From contig OX359246.1 in NCBI GenBank assembly GCA_947179485.1, positions 42,573,632 to 42,637,631 on the forward strand: a DNA stretch of 64,000 nucleotides, read 5' to 3'. Below the pieces are notes generated by a model, which saw only the letters and a list, made by a program, of their open reading frames with translations, searched no databases and had not been told where the DNA came from. Position 1 is the first letter of the stretch; every line of letters begins with the position of its first letter. This document shows, piece by piece, positions 1-12,466 of this stretch. Made by a program: the position numbers and the translations under genes. This DNA comes from Allacma fusca (Eukaryota; Arthropoda; Collembola; Symphypleona; Sminthuridae).

Positions 1-688
1 CTACTTTATATTGTATTATTTTGGTCCGGTTTCCGTAAACAGCACATCATCGTGTGTGTGCATTTTTGAGTTATAAGTACAGCTAGCCAGCCCTGCTCTT
101 AACTACACTCCTGCATTATAGTATAATGAACTTTTCCCTTGGCATTTTCATTCCATGTCAATGTCCGAGTGGTCTCAAACAACCCGTTTGTATCTGGTAT
201 AAAACCATAAATAACTTTGTGACACAACATGTGCTCCTTGAGACCTGTTGCTAAATGATGAGCGCCCAGGGATGTACATACCCCTAATTACACACTTTTA
301 AACTTTTCCTTATCACAATTACCCCTATTTTGTGCAACTGAGCTAATTGATACCATTTTAATTCCAAGTTTTTCCCAAGTGCCTTCCGGCACTTCTCCAA
401 CGTTAAACATTTAATCTTCGTGTTAACGTTAATCTTAAACATTAACTTAATCGTGGGTGCCATAATGGATAATTGTAGATTGGTGATATCTGACAGTCAC
501 ATTACTGCAAAGAGGTGGGAATAATTATTATTATTATTGTCAGTGAAATAATACTTTCAAGTGCATTGAAAATACGCATTTTAATTATAGTTTTATCACA
601 AGCAGGAATTTTTAGTTGAGGTAACACATCACATAGTTTAAGACAGTGAATCTGCACATTTTAGTGTACTTCTTTCAGAGGTAAGTGA
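1..688. other. Gene-free 3' flank
   Basis: AT-rich sequence downstream of the urea transporter. It holds an (ATT)n stretch near 522-538 and no convincing exon, RNA gene or transposon end. Confidence 0.5.
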
Positions 689-2572
689 CTATAAGTGTAG
701 CTCAGCAGGTACTCCGTTCTTTTCCCCGTTCGGCCCCACTCGACCAGGTTTGTACTGATTCTTGCAGTACCAGTGGAGATGAGCCTCAGGGGTTTGAATT
801 TTGTCATTGGGGATTCGAAAGAATGCAAACCAGCGGTACATGTTCTGCCCATGTGTTTGCATTTTCTTGTGCTCGTCCACATGGGACATGGCCAGAAAGA
901 GCCAGGTCACTAACATGAAGGGTATTCCAAGAATTTGGATTTCAGCCTAGACAAAAAAGTGTCTTAATTTTTGTACACTATACGTAGGACATTCATAGGA
1001 TAAGGATTTTATTAAATAAATGGCATACGGCGGACCATTCATGACCCCTTACAAGTGACATTATTTCAAGGGAATACTTCAATAATTACATGTACTCTCG
1101 TTCATTTTGATATTAATTACCTTCAAGAATGCTCCGAATACAAGGGCAGTTAACATTGCTCCAACAACGGACAATATCCAGGATTTGAGGTTCAGCAAGT
1201 AAAATACTCCTCCTAAGGAAATGCACGTAAAGAGGGAGTTGTAGCACCAACCCCCATTATATAGGTTTGTGTAGGGTGGCTCATCCAGTACAATTCCTGT
1301 AGGGAGAATCATGTGTGTGAGTAGAGATGTAAACATTTGTAGGGCAAGTATTTGTACATTCAAATATTGCTGTAAGTTGTGACTCCAAAACTTACCCACA
1401 AGACTCCCAACTACAGCCCCAAGTAGAGCCTGAAGAGCCAAGGTGGGTGAGAAGATAAACCATGCTATGAAAACAAATACTGAAGACACGACGGTATCCG
1501 TGAGGTAGAACTGGGACGGGGAAATCACAATCCCCCGGAAAACTTTCACCCAGTCAAAGTCCTCAGTCCGGATAGTAGTAGTAGCTTCTGTAGCAGCCTC
1601 TTGTTGACCAAAAAGTCTTGTGATATTTCCAGCACTGAAGGCACTCGCATTCCTCACATCAACTCCTTGGAGATTACTTGAAGTGTCATTGCCCTTGAGG
1701 AGAGCTGCGAGGCCACAAGTGAAATAAATGAAAGCAGCGATGTTGAAGGGGGCATTTAAAATAGGCAGATTTGTATTTCTCACCACTCCTTGCATTCCAC
1801 AGTAAATGAAAATTCTAAATCAAAAAATTATCAAGAGCAATAAACAATTTGCATGAAAAAAAAACAAAACAAACGTGATTAATTTTTATAGAATATTTCG
1901 CTGGACAAGAAGCAGAACTGAACTTGTTCCGTTAAAGAATTGCAAATATGTATACGCTACTATAAAACATAGTAGGAACATATGTATGTATATGAACGCG
2001 TACTTTTACTGAACAACACCTCAATTTTGCTCCTCCAACGACTCAACCCGCTTTGAGAAGCCGGAATGATTTTTAATTAATTACATCACAATACTTGCTA
2101 CAATCACAGTTATGTAGAGGCTCCAACGAGTAACATCCGACAACTCCCCCATGATCACTCCCATAAGGAAAGCATTGAAAGCTACCCCACCACCCCGAAC
2201 TGTCTCCGTGGGAATCTCCACCAGGAAAATAGCAGAAAGGATCCCAGTCACCAAAGCCAATGACCCAATGAGGGTCGGGATGGGTGTCGTGATTTGCATT
2301 GACAAAAATATAATAAATCCACTGAAGGGATTCGGAGCTAAGGACACAGCACTAACAGACCGGAAAAAGCATTCTAAGAAAATGCAAGGCCACCAGTACC
2401 ACAGAGCCTGTCTCTCCTTCAGAAATTCTTGGATTAAGGGAGCGCTTCCAAAAATAGATCCCTCCAAGACTTCCCAAAATGTCAAAGGGATTTTTTCTAG
2501 TTTCTGTCTCTCAACGATGGGTTGTCTTGTGGGCTGATGCCAACCATTGCGGTATGGTTGAATATCAGGCAT
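689..2572 (-). CDS. SLC14-type urea transporter, three exons
   Basis: Passive urea channel of the plasma membrane (SLC14/UT family). Exons, in order on the minus strand: 2572-2085, 1814-1121, 946-689. Donors AT|GTAATT (2084) and AAG|GTAATT (1120) and acceptors ending TTTAG (1815) and GTCTAG (947) join in phases 2 and 0, giving 479 aa from the ATG at 2572. The two-fold UT repeat is visible: the first half has FFRSVSAVSLAPNPFSG and GVAFNAFLMGVIMGELSD; the second has the same layout with YNGGWCYNSLFTCISLGG. The LPILNAPFNIA segment matches the conserved LPxFTLPFNMA stretch, and exon 3 supplies the LGIPFMLVTWLFL helix corresponding to the vertebrate LPxxTWPFCL helix. The protein is longer than typical UTs (about 390 aa), partly from an extended hydrophilic C-terminus. 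Family call is from remembered motifs; splice joins are inferred but agree in phase. An upstream Ser-rich ORF may belong to the same protein. Confidence 0.82.
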
Positions 2573-2650
2573 ACTCTTTAAAAATCAAGGAATTTATTTT
2601 ATAGTAATTATTTCCTAGTATCAAAATAATTATTATTCATTCTACAAAAA

Positions 2651-3550
2651 TTAAATTAAAATGAGCCTAAAGAAGAAATAAAATTCAAAGCTTGTATCTA
2701 CATTTGGTGCATTTTCCTTCCAACTGCGAAACTGCTCCTCGGACTCAAAGGTTGACCTCAGACTATTCCCGGACTGGTTCGGATCAAAGTAATTAATGGG
2801 TGAGAACTTCTGGTCCATTCGCATCGAATAATTTGGCGAGTGTCTCCCATGGGGAGTCCGATAATTCACAACGTTAATCTTATCCTCATCAAAAGGATCC
2901 ATAATGAGCCTCTCACTTTGTCTTTGCATCCGCCCAGCCGGCCTTTTAACAAAGCGTTTCGCATCCACATTTAAAAATTCCTCTGGCTGGAGAAAATTCT
3001 CACTTTTTGAGCGGGATGGAGCATCGGATGTTCTGGACTGCTTGGTATTAGCTTGGGCGTATCGGGCATTATTCGTCCCTTTGTACTCCACCCCACGGGC
3101 AATTATTGTATCGGCCATGGACGGACTCGAACTTACCGGATCGGGCTCCATCCCTGTGAATTCTCTCAGGTCAAAGGTCTTCGAACGTAGGCTGGACGCG
3201 TCAGACACTTTTCGTTTAGGCTTTACATCCTTCCCAGTTTCACTTCTATTAATACCACTACTGTTACTGTTACTGCTACTACTACTACTACTACTACTGT
3301 TACTTGAAGATGAGGAAGAGGATCTGGAGGTGGATTTTTTCGGATGGGATGTACTCTCTGGAGTCTCTAGAGCCTTGCTCTTGGCCTCAGTAGGATTCTT
3401 CTGCTTAGTTTTTTTCGGAGTCTCTTTACTCTTTCTACTTCGTTCCGACGTATCTTTTTCTCTGGTTCTTTCGGAGTCCTCACTATTTCTGCTTTTTTCA
3501 GACGCTTTCTTTTTCTTTTTGTGACTGTCTTTGTGCTTTTCCCTACCCAT
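2651..3550 (-). CDS. Ser/Lys-rich low-complexity protein or N-terminal extension of the urea transporter
   Basis: An ATG-started frame of 299 codons. Residues 1-60 are Lys/Glu/Arg-rich with SR-type dipeptides, residues 75-100 are a Ser/Asn run, and the rest is polar with more ordinary composition (LRSKTFDLREFTG, EEFLNVDAKRFVKRPAGR, FDEDKINVVNYRTPHGR). No family is recognised. The frame's last 16 codons (FEFYFFFRLILI) look intronic. A GT at 2701 after codon 283 (phase 0) and an AG at 2576, three bases before the transporter ATG, would splice the frame into the transporter as a cytosolic head of about 283 residues through a 126-nt intron. The alternative is a separate, tightly packed gene. A plus-strand Leu-rich ORF over the same bases is its antisense shadow. 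Confidence 0.6.
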   Translation of the reverse strand: MGREKHKDSHKKKKKASEKSRNSEDSERTREKDTSERSRKSKETPKKTKQKNPTEAKSKALETPESTSHPKKSTSRSSSSSSSNSSSSSSSSSNSNSSGINRSETGKDVKPKRKVSDASSLRSKTFDLREFTGMEPDPVSSSPSMADTIIARGVEYKGTNNARYAQANTKQSRTSDAPSRSKSENFLQPEEFLNVDAKRFVKRPAGRMQRQSERLIMDPFDEDKINVVNYRTPHGRHSPNYSMRMDQKFSPINYFDPNQSGNSLRSTFESEEQFRSWKENAPNVDTSFEFYFFFRLILI

Positions 3551-4082
3551 GTTTATGATTTTAGCACTAGATGTTGCGCACTATATTTTCCGAGTGTACG
3601 ACAAATACGGAGAAAAAAGATCTCTGTAAGATAAAGAGTGGCCACAAATATTCCGAGGAAGGATTTCTAAGAAGAAGTGAAAGCTAATAGTGTGAGTTTT
3701 GGGTCCGACTAGCTACGTTGCTTATAAGAATGACCAGGTACTCCTGGCAGGGGAGGACGGACTGAGTGGAGAAAAGTGCGACACAGCCCTATTTACACAT
3801 TTGGTTAATAAGAGAGAGCTTTCAATAGGAATTAGAGAAAGAGATAGAGAGAGTATGTGATGTCAGTGGACAGTTGAATCGAGTTACGTCCGAAGTAATC
3901 CACCACTTTACTTTCCCCAGTACTTGTGTTTCGGTATGGGACAATTTTCAGCTCATGTTTGTATGAATGCATATGTATAGATATATTTGAAGGAGGTACT
4001 TGTAGTATGTTCTACACAGGTGGATGTATATATAGATATAATATAATAGTCACTTGAAAGTATTTAGATTGCATTGAGGTAT

Positions 4083-4083
<1 letters not shown>

Positions 4084-4125
<42 letters not shown>
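4084..4125. repeat. (CA)n microsatellite
   Basis: About 21 uninterrupted CA units. The Thr/His ORF that starts at 4081 is only this repeat translated. Confidence 0.95.
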
Positions 4126-4129
<4 letters not shown>

Positions 4130-7100
4130 CTTACACATACATACATGCCTTTCCCAGTGTATTTTCTCCTTTTTACACCGTATTGAAACTCTTACTGTGT
4201 AAGGCTCTCATGGAATGTCTCTTTTCTGGAACTGTCAAAAGTGATTATATTTTATGCAGAGGCCCGTATATGTAACGTGTTTACTTATGAGTCCTATCCC
4301 TCTCCCCCTATATGGTGTCCCGAGAGGTACACACTATGACATACTTGGTTTCCTATTAAGAGGCCAGTCTTAGAGGGTCATCAAATATTTAAAGGGAGTG
4401 CAATGGAATTACTGACATAATTATTGGGCGTTTTTCCTTCCTTTGATTCTTGCACTTCCTTATGGTTCCATGTACTATTAGTAGTACAGATAGTAGTAGC
4501 AGTATGGTGTGATGGTAGTATGTTTTTAAGTTGGAAATATGCAAGGCTGGGATGAATGTGTTACAGGATCGTGTAGGATACAGAGGAGCAATTGTAATGG
4601 ATCTGGAGGGTAAAAGTTTATCTTTTCTTGGAGGAAAAGTGTCGTATATCATTGGATATATCAGTACATCACACGTGTGTATCCATTGAGGCATTGTCCT
4701 GAAAATGTTTAAAGAGCTGTGAATAAGTGTTTTGACTACCCTTCAGTCTGAGAACGCGGATAACTGGAGTGGTCATTTTATTTCATATGTTGCAAGTAGG
4801 AGGTTGGGTTATTGGTAATTTGAAAGCTGTCAGCAAAAGGGAAGCCTGAGAACTATTTTTGTAAAAGGTAGGGGGGTAGATTGGGTTCCTATAAATGCGT
4901 TGCTCAAAGACACAATCACAATTCTGAAATGAATTGGAATCTATCTCGCACTCTAGTCAATATTGATTTCTTCACGAGCCATGAGCTACTATTCTGAGTT
5001 AAGACTTCCATGAGTAATTAGTATTTAATAGGGCTTAACTCTGTAATAGTTTTGGTTGAACTTGGAGTATAACTATAATTATTACAGGACACTCGACAAC
5101 TTGTTAAAATGTCACAGCTCAGCGTATTTATATGTAGATAACATGTGCATATAACATACATACATGTTTCGATCCACAAGTAATTTACATTAATTTGAGT
5201 ATGTACCCAAAATGGAGCTCCCGAACCAATCCGTATTTGCAATTTTCTCCATTCTAATCTCCATGCATGACTAAAATTGATCAAATTTGTGTCCATGAGA
5301 CTGATGCGTAATATATTTGCCTAATAACCAGCTCAGCCTGATTATGTATATAAACTCAACTTGTGCTAATTGACTCATCGAGTTAAATGGGATGTGAGGT
5401 TTTAGCGCTTTAACCTTCTGGCTTTTCCTTGAGATGCCAACCGCGGGAAAAATTCATCTCATACAATTGTCATTTAATGGATTTATTAAAAATAATGTAA
5501 GGAAGACAGTTAAATAAAAAGCTGGCGTCAAAGGGTTTTGAAATTCATGGCATGAACCGGCTATATGCATATAAAAGTGTTATTTTTAAAATAGTAATAA
5601 CAATTGAATAGGGTTGGATATGTTGGAATAATGCACGTTGTTTTCGTTACTTCTGTCCCAACGTGACAGAAGTAGGAAAGTCAAACCAACGGAGACTATG
5701 CACATACATGCACTTTGCACATGGAAGGCATTGAAAGTTTGAGATAACAGCTTGGGAACGCCATCAGTAATGCAAAAAAGCCTGGAATAAACAAATAAAA
5801 AGCACGCAAGGGATAAGCTGATTTTGTTTGTAAACAACTGGTATTATGTCATCCCGAGAGGAGTGGTAGCATAAATAAAATTGCATTCTTTAGTAATGTA
5901 TTGGTTCATACGTATGTATATATCTTGTACTTAGATTACAGTAAATGTAGATATATACGGTGTAGGAAGGAGGTATCAAAATTTATGCGCATCTTTTTTC
6001 ACAGTTTCCCTTATCACTTATGTTGTTACTCCTTGACTTATTCCATCAAAGTAATTTTATTCCGTTGATAACGTCGGGGAAGTTTCAAACATGCATCTCA
6101 GTAGTAGCTCTCCATATAAACTGTGTGCAAGGACGTTCGTGTATGTCGGAATAACTTTGTATAAAAACAATTAATCATTTGACAATATATTTACAACCAA
6201 AGAAGTTTGAAAATTTTATTGATTCCATAATATTTACATACAAATGATCCACACGAACTCGTGGGGTTCTTAGATCAGAAGTAACGTCAATAAACAATGA
6301 CAATTTTGAGACATCCAATTTGTAAAAGTTACTTTATATTTTATCTATCAAAATGTGTCTAACCACTTGATGATCACGGCAATTATAATTATATTATTAT
6401 TAGTACAATTGAGATTTTTATCCAATTGGAATTACTATTCCTGTTGATTGTAATTTCTACATATACAGCAAATACAATTCTGTGGAGAACAAGCAGAAAA
6501 ACTGGGTTTAGAATTTCCATAAATGGCAGTTGATTTCCTGTGATTCGGTTTCGGGTTTCGGTTTTTCCTGAACTGTGTCTACATTATCTAGAGCGGATGT
6601 ACATATATTGCAAAAAATCTGAATGTTTCGAGTCCCATGACAATAATAATAATATTAATTACAGTTTTCTGACGATTGACAGCAATGACACTGTTTACTG
6701 GGTTACTTGACAATATATGCTGTATAGTTGCAACCTACATGTGTCCTGTATATATCGTTACCGTGAGTGCATAAATGTATCAACAACGACTAAAGGCTTA
6801 CTATTATTATTATTTTAGAGGGTTATAATAATTATATGGGCCGGATTACGGACCCAAAAATTACAAGGCTAGTACTCACGTCTTACATAATTGTTATATG
6901 CCTTACTACAAATTCCTCTAGGACGACCTATCTACACCTACAGTTAGAGCTACTACAATAAATCATGTCAAAAAGTTAAAGGTAGCAACAATCGAGTATA
7001 TTATACCTACATAGAAAACAGCGTTATTACAATTATTATCATTATTATTACGCATATATAAGAAAATTGTTTAAGTACACCACTGAAAAACTGGAGATGC

Positions 7101-7608
7101 ATTGGCTTATTACAATAATTAATTATTATTATAGCAGCATACATGTAGAGTGTGTAGCGGTTTTGTGTATTATGAAATAGCAATAATTGATGGTCGGTGG
7201 GCAGTCTTGAATCTTTTTTTTAAATGATTAATGACAAGTTTTATCAGATAACTAACGTAAGTATTTATCCGTATTTACATGTAATGGCTCTTAGTTTTAT
7301 GAGAGTGTGACGCTAAAAAATACACGGCAAAAGTGACTCAATATGCACACAAGTATGGCCACAACATCGATACCATCCCTATCTGTCAGAGCCTCCCCTC
7401 AACTTGAACGTCTTGGGAAAGCATCCTTTAGTTTTAAAAACCAGGCATTCATCTACAGCCATGCAAAACATATCCCCAATAATAATTATAGGTACCACAC
7501 ACACACACACACACAATGTCTATACACATAATGAAAGAGATACATTACATGATTAGTTGGTTCTCGTCGTTAATCATTAGTTTAATTGTATGCTTTATTT
7601 ATCAAAGC

Positions 7609-7609
7609 A

Positions 7610-7641
<32 letters not shown>

Positions 7642-7643
7642 AA
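7609..7643. repeat. (GA)n microsatellite
   Basis: Alternating GA run with one CA interruption; a short (CA)n tract lies just upstream at about 7497-7515. Confidence 0.9.
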
Positions 7644-10009
7644 CAGTGAACGTAGAAAAATGCGGGATAGCTTTGTTTGCATATGTGGAGAGACAAGACT
7701 TTTTTTGCTTATGATTATTGTAATGCGATTTTTTTTAGCAGAATCCCTTTCTGCCACCAGATGGCTACACTTTTACTGGTCTGGACTTGCAAACTTGTAA
7801 TTGCACATTTACTTTTTCCATACCTACTTTTACACAATACAATCCCTACGAAATATCATCCTCAATGATAACAGAACTGACACGAGTGTGCTTGTCTGGG
7901 TCCTGTGTTCAACCAAACTGATGATGTTTCCAACATTTTAGAATCCCCTGTCATGAAGTCAATCCTGATCAACTTTATCCATACCAGTTCTCTTAGGCAG
8001 AAAAATCCAGAGTTTCCGCTTATATATATATATATAATGTGACCAAGTACAGTCTACATTGCTGGCTGGTACATGATTTTAACCATGTAGTGTAGTAACA
8101 CTATCCCAAGCATGTAACACATAATTAATGCTCAGAGATCCTACCTGGAGGAAACTACACACGTACATCCTCATGTCTCAGAGATACAACAATGTAGCAC
8201 GACACGGACGTGAAAATTCTGATTTGCAACGACTTTCGTTGGCACTTGACAGTCCCTAATTGTAAGTCTTATTGCTTATTAGACATAATAGTACATACAC
8301 ATAGTAGCCCGTGCGTAAATCCAGCTTAGGAAACTATGGGAATAGAGTATCAATAGGAAACGTTTAGATTTTTCCTATGGGTAACTTTAGTTTCTTATAG
8401 TTAAATCTCCTATCATGTAAGAATTACGCAACGATAGGAAAGGTTTAGGTATTTCCTATGGGCCACCAGTTTCTCCTATGGGAATCCTGTAGCGTTCAGA
8501 AAGACGTTTCTACGCATGTCACTCTGTACTTGCGCGATATTTAGTTCCAGCGGGAAAATATTTTAACTGCAGCACCGGATCACAGCATATGCTTAAGAGA
8601 CACGTTGCAGAGACTTGTGTGTTGACTCTCGTGTGACCTGTAACTCTTTTTGGATTCCTTTCTGGTGAGTACTTCAATTATTTCAAGTTATTTATTTTAG
8701 GTAGTCAAATTAATGATAATTATTAGTGCTCCATACATCGCAGTGAAAACCCATTCTATGCTTTAAGAGCACAATAGTAGTTCTCTTCCTTAAGAAACAT
8801 AGTTATACAAATAATAGCAAAATAAAACTAAATATATTAATAATTGTGTTGCTATAGTAGTAAGCTCTTAGAAATGTTTATATTTATTAGTTTAACCCTG
8901 TAATGCCCAAGCTATGGCAGTGCCTGCCAGTTAACTGCGTAATTTGCGGTTCAAGCCTAAAAGTGACAGGTCAAAGTTGAGCAACATGGCTGATTTTTTT
9001 TCTAATCGTTCTCCATTATTTTCACTGCAACTTGACCAAGTCACAAGGTCGGGGGAATTTCGGTTTATGAGGGAAAAAAATCAGAAGGAGGCAAAGTTGG
9101 CTTCCCGCGGCCATTTTCAATGTTAAGTAAACGGTAATGCGTATTAAGTAGGGCTCATTCAGACATTTTCATATTTTTAAAAATGGTTTGATTCGCGTTC
9201 TACACGGAAATGTGACCCATTATTAGCATGAATAATTAGATTTAGGTCATGTCTATTCGTCCGAAGTGATTTTACCCGGGTAACGGCTACCCGGGAATTT
9301 CAATAATGACCCCCGTATGATAAAATGAAAATAGTCGCCCTAGGCAATATTTCTTCCTGCTACAGCATACCATTCACAGTTAAATAACTGGTTGGGCTTT
9401 TATCCTGGCAGCATGTTACCCGGGTAGCATCCGGAATTTCAAATTCGCGCCAATGCCATTATATGAAATTATATGTTGGACGTAATGAACACAGTTCAAG
9501 CCAAAATAGACACTTAAAAATTCTGCAGTTACGATTCGGGCAATACAACTGTAATACCCGGGGACTATAATACCCGGGATTGGTAACAAAAATCTTGGAT
9601 TATGAAAAATTTAATGTTACATAAAATGCAATACCGTTTGTGCATCCTAATGCGAGACTGTTAAATTTCGCCAATCGAACACGCGGGTACCATAATACCC
9701 GATAACGATATTTCTGAAAAATTTCAATGGGTAACTGAAAATATTTGATCACGCCCAAGTTATTTTCATTTTACTTTACCGTTGTTTGTTTACAGTTGTT
9801 ACGAGTGCTTAGTTATTCTCTTGTTTTTGTTCTAGATGTAGAACACGAACATTAATTTTGTTCCAGAATTAAGAAAAAGAAGAAATAAGAAAAGAATGTT
9901 CTAACTAATCTTGTTGCTACAATGAATTATTACGCTTGTCCAAATGAAAATGCCCTTGGTTATATGCCTGTCCACCTAAAAATTCCCAGAAAAAGCCTTA
10001 TTCTGGAAA

Positions 10010-10275
10010 TCTATATATATGGATATAGATGTACTATATACATATTATCCATAGAATAAATATTATGTATAGTATTATACATAATATTTATTATATATAT
10101 ATACACTATAATATTTATTCTATGGATAATATATATATATATATATACTATACATAATACTTATTCTATGGATAGTATATATATATAACCATAGAATAAA
10201 TATTATGTATAGTATATATATATTATACATAGTGTATATATAATATAAAGTGTATATATACATATATATATACTT
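10010..10275. repeat. AT-rich inverted-repeat cluster
   Basis: The block CCATAGAATAAATATTATG and its reverse complement alternate at about 10048, 10109, 10163 and 10190, separated by (TA)n. The layout can form large hairpins or a cruciform. The short Tyr/Ile-rich minus-strand ORF over it is not a gene. Confidence 0.8.
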
Positions 10276-10773
10276 TACGTATATTGCCGTTATTTCCATG
10301 GAAAATTTTCGGAGGTATATACGCATTTTTGTGGTGGATATACGGCCAGCAATTATAAATTAGGTGGTAGATTAATTTTCATTGTAAAACCACCGGAACG
10401 TATCAAAGTCACCCCAACTTTATACTTATTTACTTATATATATCGCACATAATTTATTAAAAATGGGTATAAGTGCAGTGTACTATCCCTTCTCCGATGT
10501 TCATGAAACTGGATGGTCAGGGTAATTTCAGGGCGTCGATAGTGTAGGTAACAAATCTGAAAGAATTTTGGTGCGTTATAGAAGTGATAAAACAAGGATA
10601 CCGGTACATGCTCCACAAAATTGTAATAAGAGACCCCATGTCAAAAACAGACCTCATGGTCACACCGACGGTCATACGCAGAACTAGCAATTCTAGCTCA
10701 CCGCGAGAACTAAGTTACAGTGGTTGGTTTGGTAAATTTACTAACGTTTGACAATGGTCCCATGTCAAATTTA

Positions 10774-11595
10774 GTGACCTCTGGGGGTCACACGAACGGT
10801 CATGCGACAAAAGTTCCCAATTAAACCTATTATCGTTCTCCTTGAGGAATACATTCCAGTAATTGGTTTATCAAATATTTGAACTTTTGAATTTGACCCC
10901 GGGGTAACTAGTGACCCCTGGAGGTCACATGAACAGTCATGTGACAAAAGTTCCCAATTAAACCTATTATCGTTCTCCATGGGGAATACTTTCCAGTGAT
11001 TGGTTTGTCAAATATTTGAACTTTTGAATTTGACCCCGGGGTAACTAGTGACCCCTGGAGGTCACATGAACAGTCATGCAACAAAAGTTTCCAATTAAAC
11101 CTATTATCGTTCTCCTTGAGGAATACATTCCAGTAATTGGTTTATCAAATATTTGAACTTTTAAATTTGACCCCGGGGTAACTAGTGACCCCTGGAGGTC
11201 ACACGAACGGTCATGCGACAAAAGTTCCCAATTAAATCTATTATGGTTCTCCATGGGGAATACTTTCCAGTGAGTGGTTTGCCAAATATTTGAACTTTTG
11301 AATTTGACCCCGGGGTAACTAGTGACCCCTGGAGGTCACATGAACAGTCATGCGACAAAAGTTCCCAATTAAACCTATTATCGTTCTCCTTGAGGAATAC
11401 ATTCCAGTAATTGGTTTATCAAATATTTGAACTTTTGAATTTGACCCCGGGGTAACTAGTGACCCCTGGAGGTCACACGAACGGTCATGCGACAAAGGTT
11501 CCCAATTAAACCTAATATTGTCCCCCAGAAGGAATTTATTGGCGGGATTGGTTTGTCAAATATTAGAATTTTTGGCATGGGCCCCGCATTAAAAA
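10774..11595. repeat. 137-bp satellite, six tandem units with dimeric pattern
   Basis: The unit start GTGACCYCTGGRGGTCAC recurs at 10774, 10911, 11048, 11185, 11322 and 11459, exactly 137 bp apart; the last unit decays by about 11595. Alternate units share variants: CTTGAGGAATACATTCC with TTTATC, versus CATGGGGAATACTTTCC with TTTGTC/TTTGCC. The true repeat is therefore a 274-bp dimer. A more divergent unit lies at about 10630-10773. Two near-identical 69-aa minus-strand ORFs are translations of this repeat. Confidence 0.92.
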
Positions 11596-12466
11596 CTTGA
11601 CCTCTGGGGCATGGTCACCTGATTGCTACTTCATCCAATTGGCTTGAAACGGTCACCACTTTGTGTCCAATGATGTTAGGAGAGCTATTAATTAAATCCA
11701 AGTGGATTTAAGGCCCTTTGAATTATTATTCTTAAAGTAGTTTATTATGGGCCCTCGTACAATGCAAAATCATATGGCAGTCCCTGCCATAGCCTGGGTA
11801 TTTACGCGACACGAAAAAGCTTGGGTATATAAGGGTTAAGAAATCTGGAAGTCAAAATAATTATACGTATGTACGTATTATAAAGTGGTTAATTATTCTT
11901 ATAAAAGGAGTAAAATGACATGCAGCGTACCGTTATGAATTAGTTTTAATTACACCATTACTAGTATTTTTTATCTAATTAGTTGTTTCAATATGTATAT
12001 ACATAGATTATTTTAATCATATTTAGGGATTTTTTGTATGCAGTAACATATGTTGCAGAAATATTAATGCATTTATATATTTTTTTTATTTCAGAAATCC
12101 GGGACTGTGAACGTCAAGAATTGATTATTTAATTTGTTTTGTTCCTTGTTTGTAGAAAATTAATGTTTCCATAAAAAATATAATAAATTATTAAATTAAA
12201 ACATTTTAATGATTGTGATACAGGTTGAGTACTTGTAGTTTTAGGATTCTGTAATATTGTTTATTAAGTTGCATCAAACAAAACCTGCATCAATGTAATA
12301 TGTGTAGGAGCGAGCTGGTCGGATTCCTATAGAATCTTCATAGGAGAAACTATAGGATACTACAGACATTTCTATAGGAGCGCATATATCAGAAAGGGTC
12401 CCAATTTCCTATTAATAAATCCTATAGTTCAAAACTATAGTATTCCATAGCCAATTTCCGCGCGGG

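Larger units (their letters stand above)
3551..8307. other. Intergenic, gene-poor stretch
   Basis: Upstream flank of the Ser-rich/urea transporter locus. The open frames here are short, often lack ATG and have no recognisable protein composition. Many ATT/AAT runs occur at 6360-7140, plus the CA and GA microsatellites listed separately. I see no supported gene. Confidence 0.5.
8896..11835. mobile_element. piggyBac-like non-autonomous transposon
   Basis: Flanked on both sides by TTAA (8892-8895 and 11836-11839), the piggyBac target duplication. The left end starts CCCTGTAATGCCCAAGC; the right end, reversed, starts CCCTTATATACCCAAGC. A second inverted match lies inside, around GCTATGGCAG..CTGCCA on each side (8911 and about 11777-11800). 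No transposase frame exists in its 2.9 kb, so it depends on another copy. It carries ACCCGGGT palindromes, an AT palindrome and the 137-bp satellite. The superfamily call rests on TTAA plus terminal CCCT. Confidence 0.6.
8308..12466. mobile_element. Older inverted-repeat DNA element, interrupted by a second element
   Basis: The left end reads CCCGTGCGTAAATCCAGCTT and the reverse complement of the right end reads CCCGCGCGGAAATTGGCTAT, followed on both sides by GGAA..ACTAT and several TCCTATRG-type motifs in inverted arrangement. The match is imperfect (roughly three in four bases), so the element is old. No transposase is seen and no clean target-site duplication was found, so superfamily is not assigned. 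The host portion is about 1.2 kb; the rest is the piggyBac-like insertion at 8896-11835. Confidence 0.45.

Noticed and set aside
2666..2701. A 35-nt intron at the end of the Ser-rich ORF
   Set aside because: Far shorter than normal animal introns; the 126-nt alternative to 2576 is preferred.
2904..3524. 206-codon plus-strand ORF, Leu-rich, signal-peptide-like
   Set aside because: Exact antisense of the Ser-rich minus-strand gene; poly-Ser codons read backwards give Leu/Arg runs.
10771..11254. Two near-identical 69-aa minus-strand ORFs
   Set aside because: They are the 274-bp dimer of the satellite translated twice.
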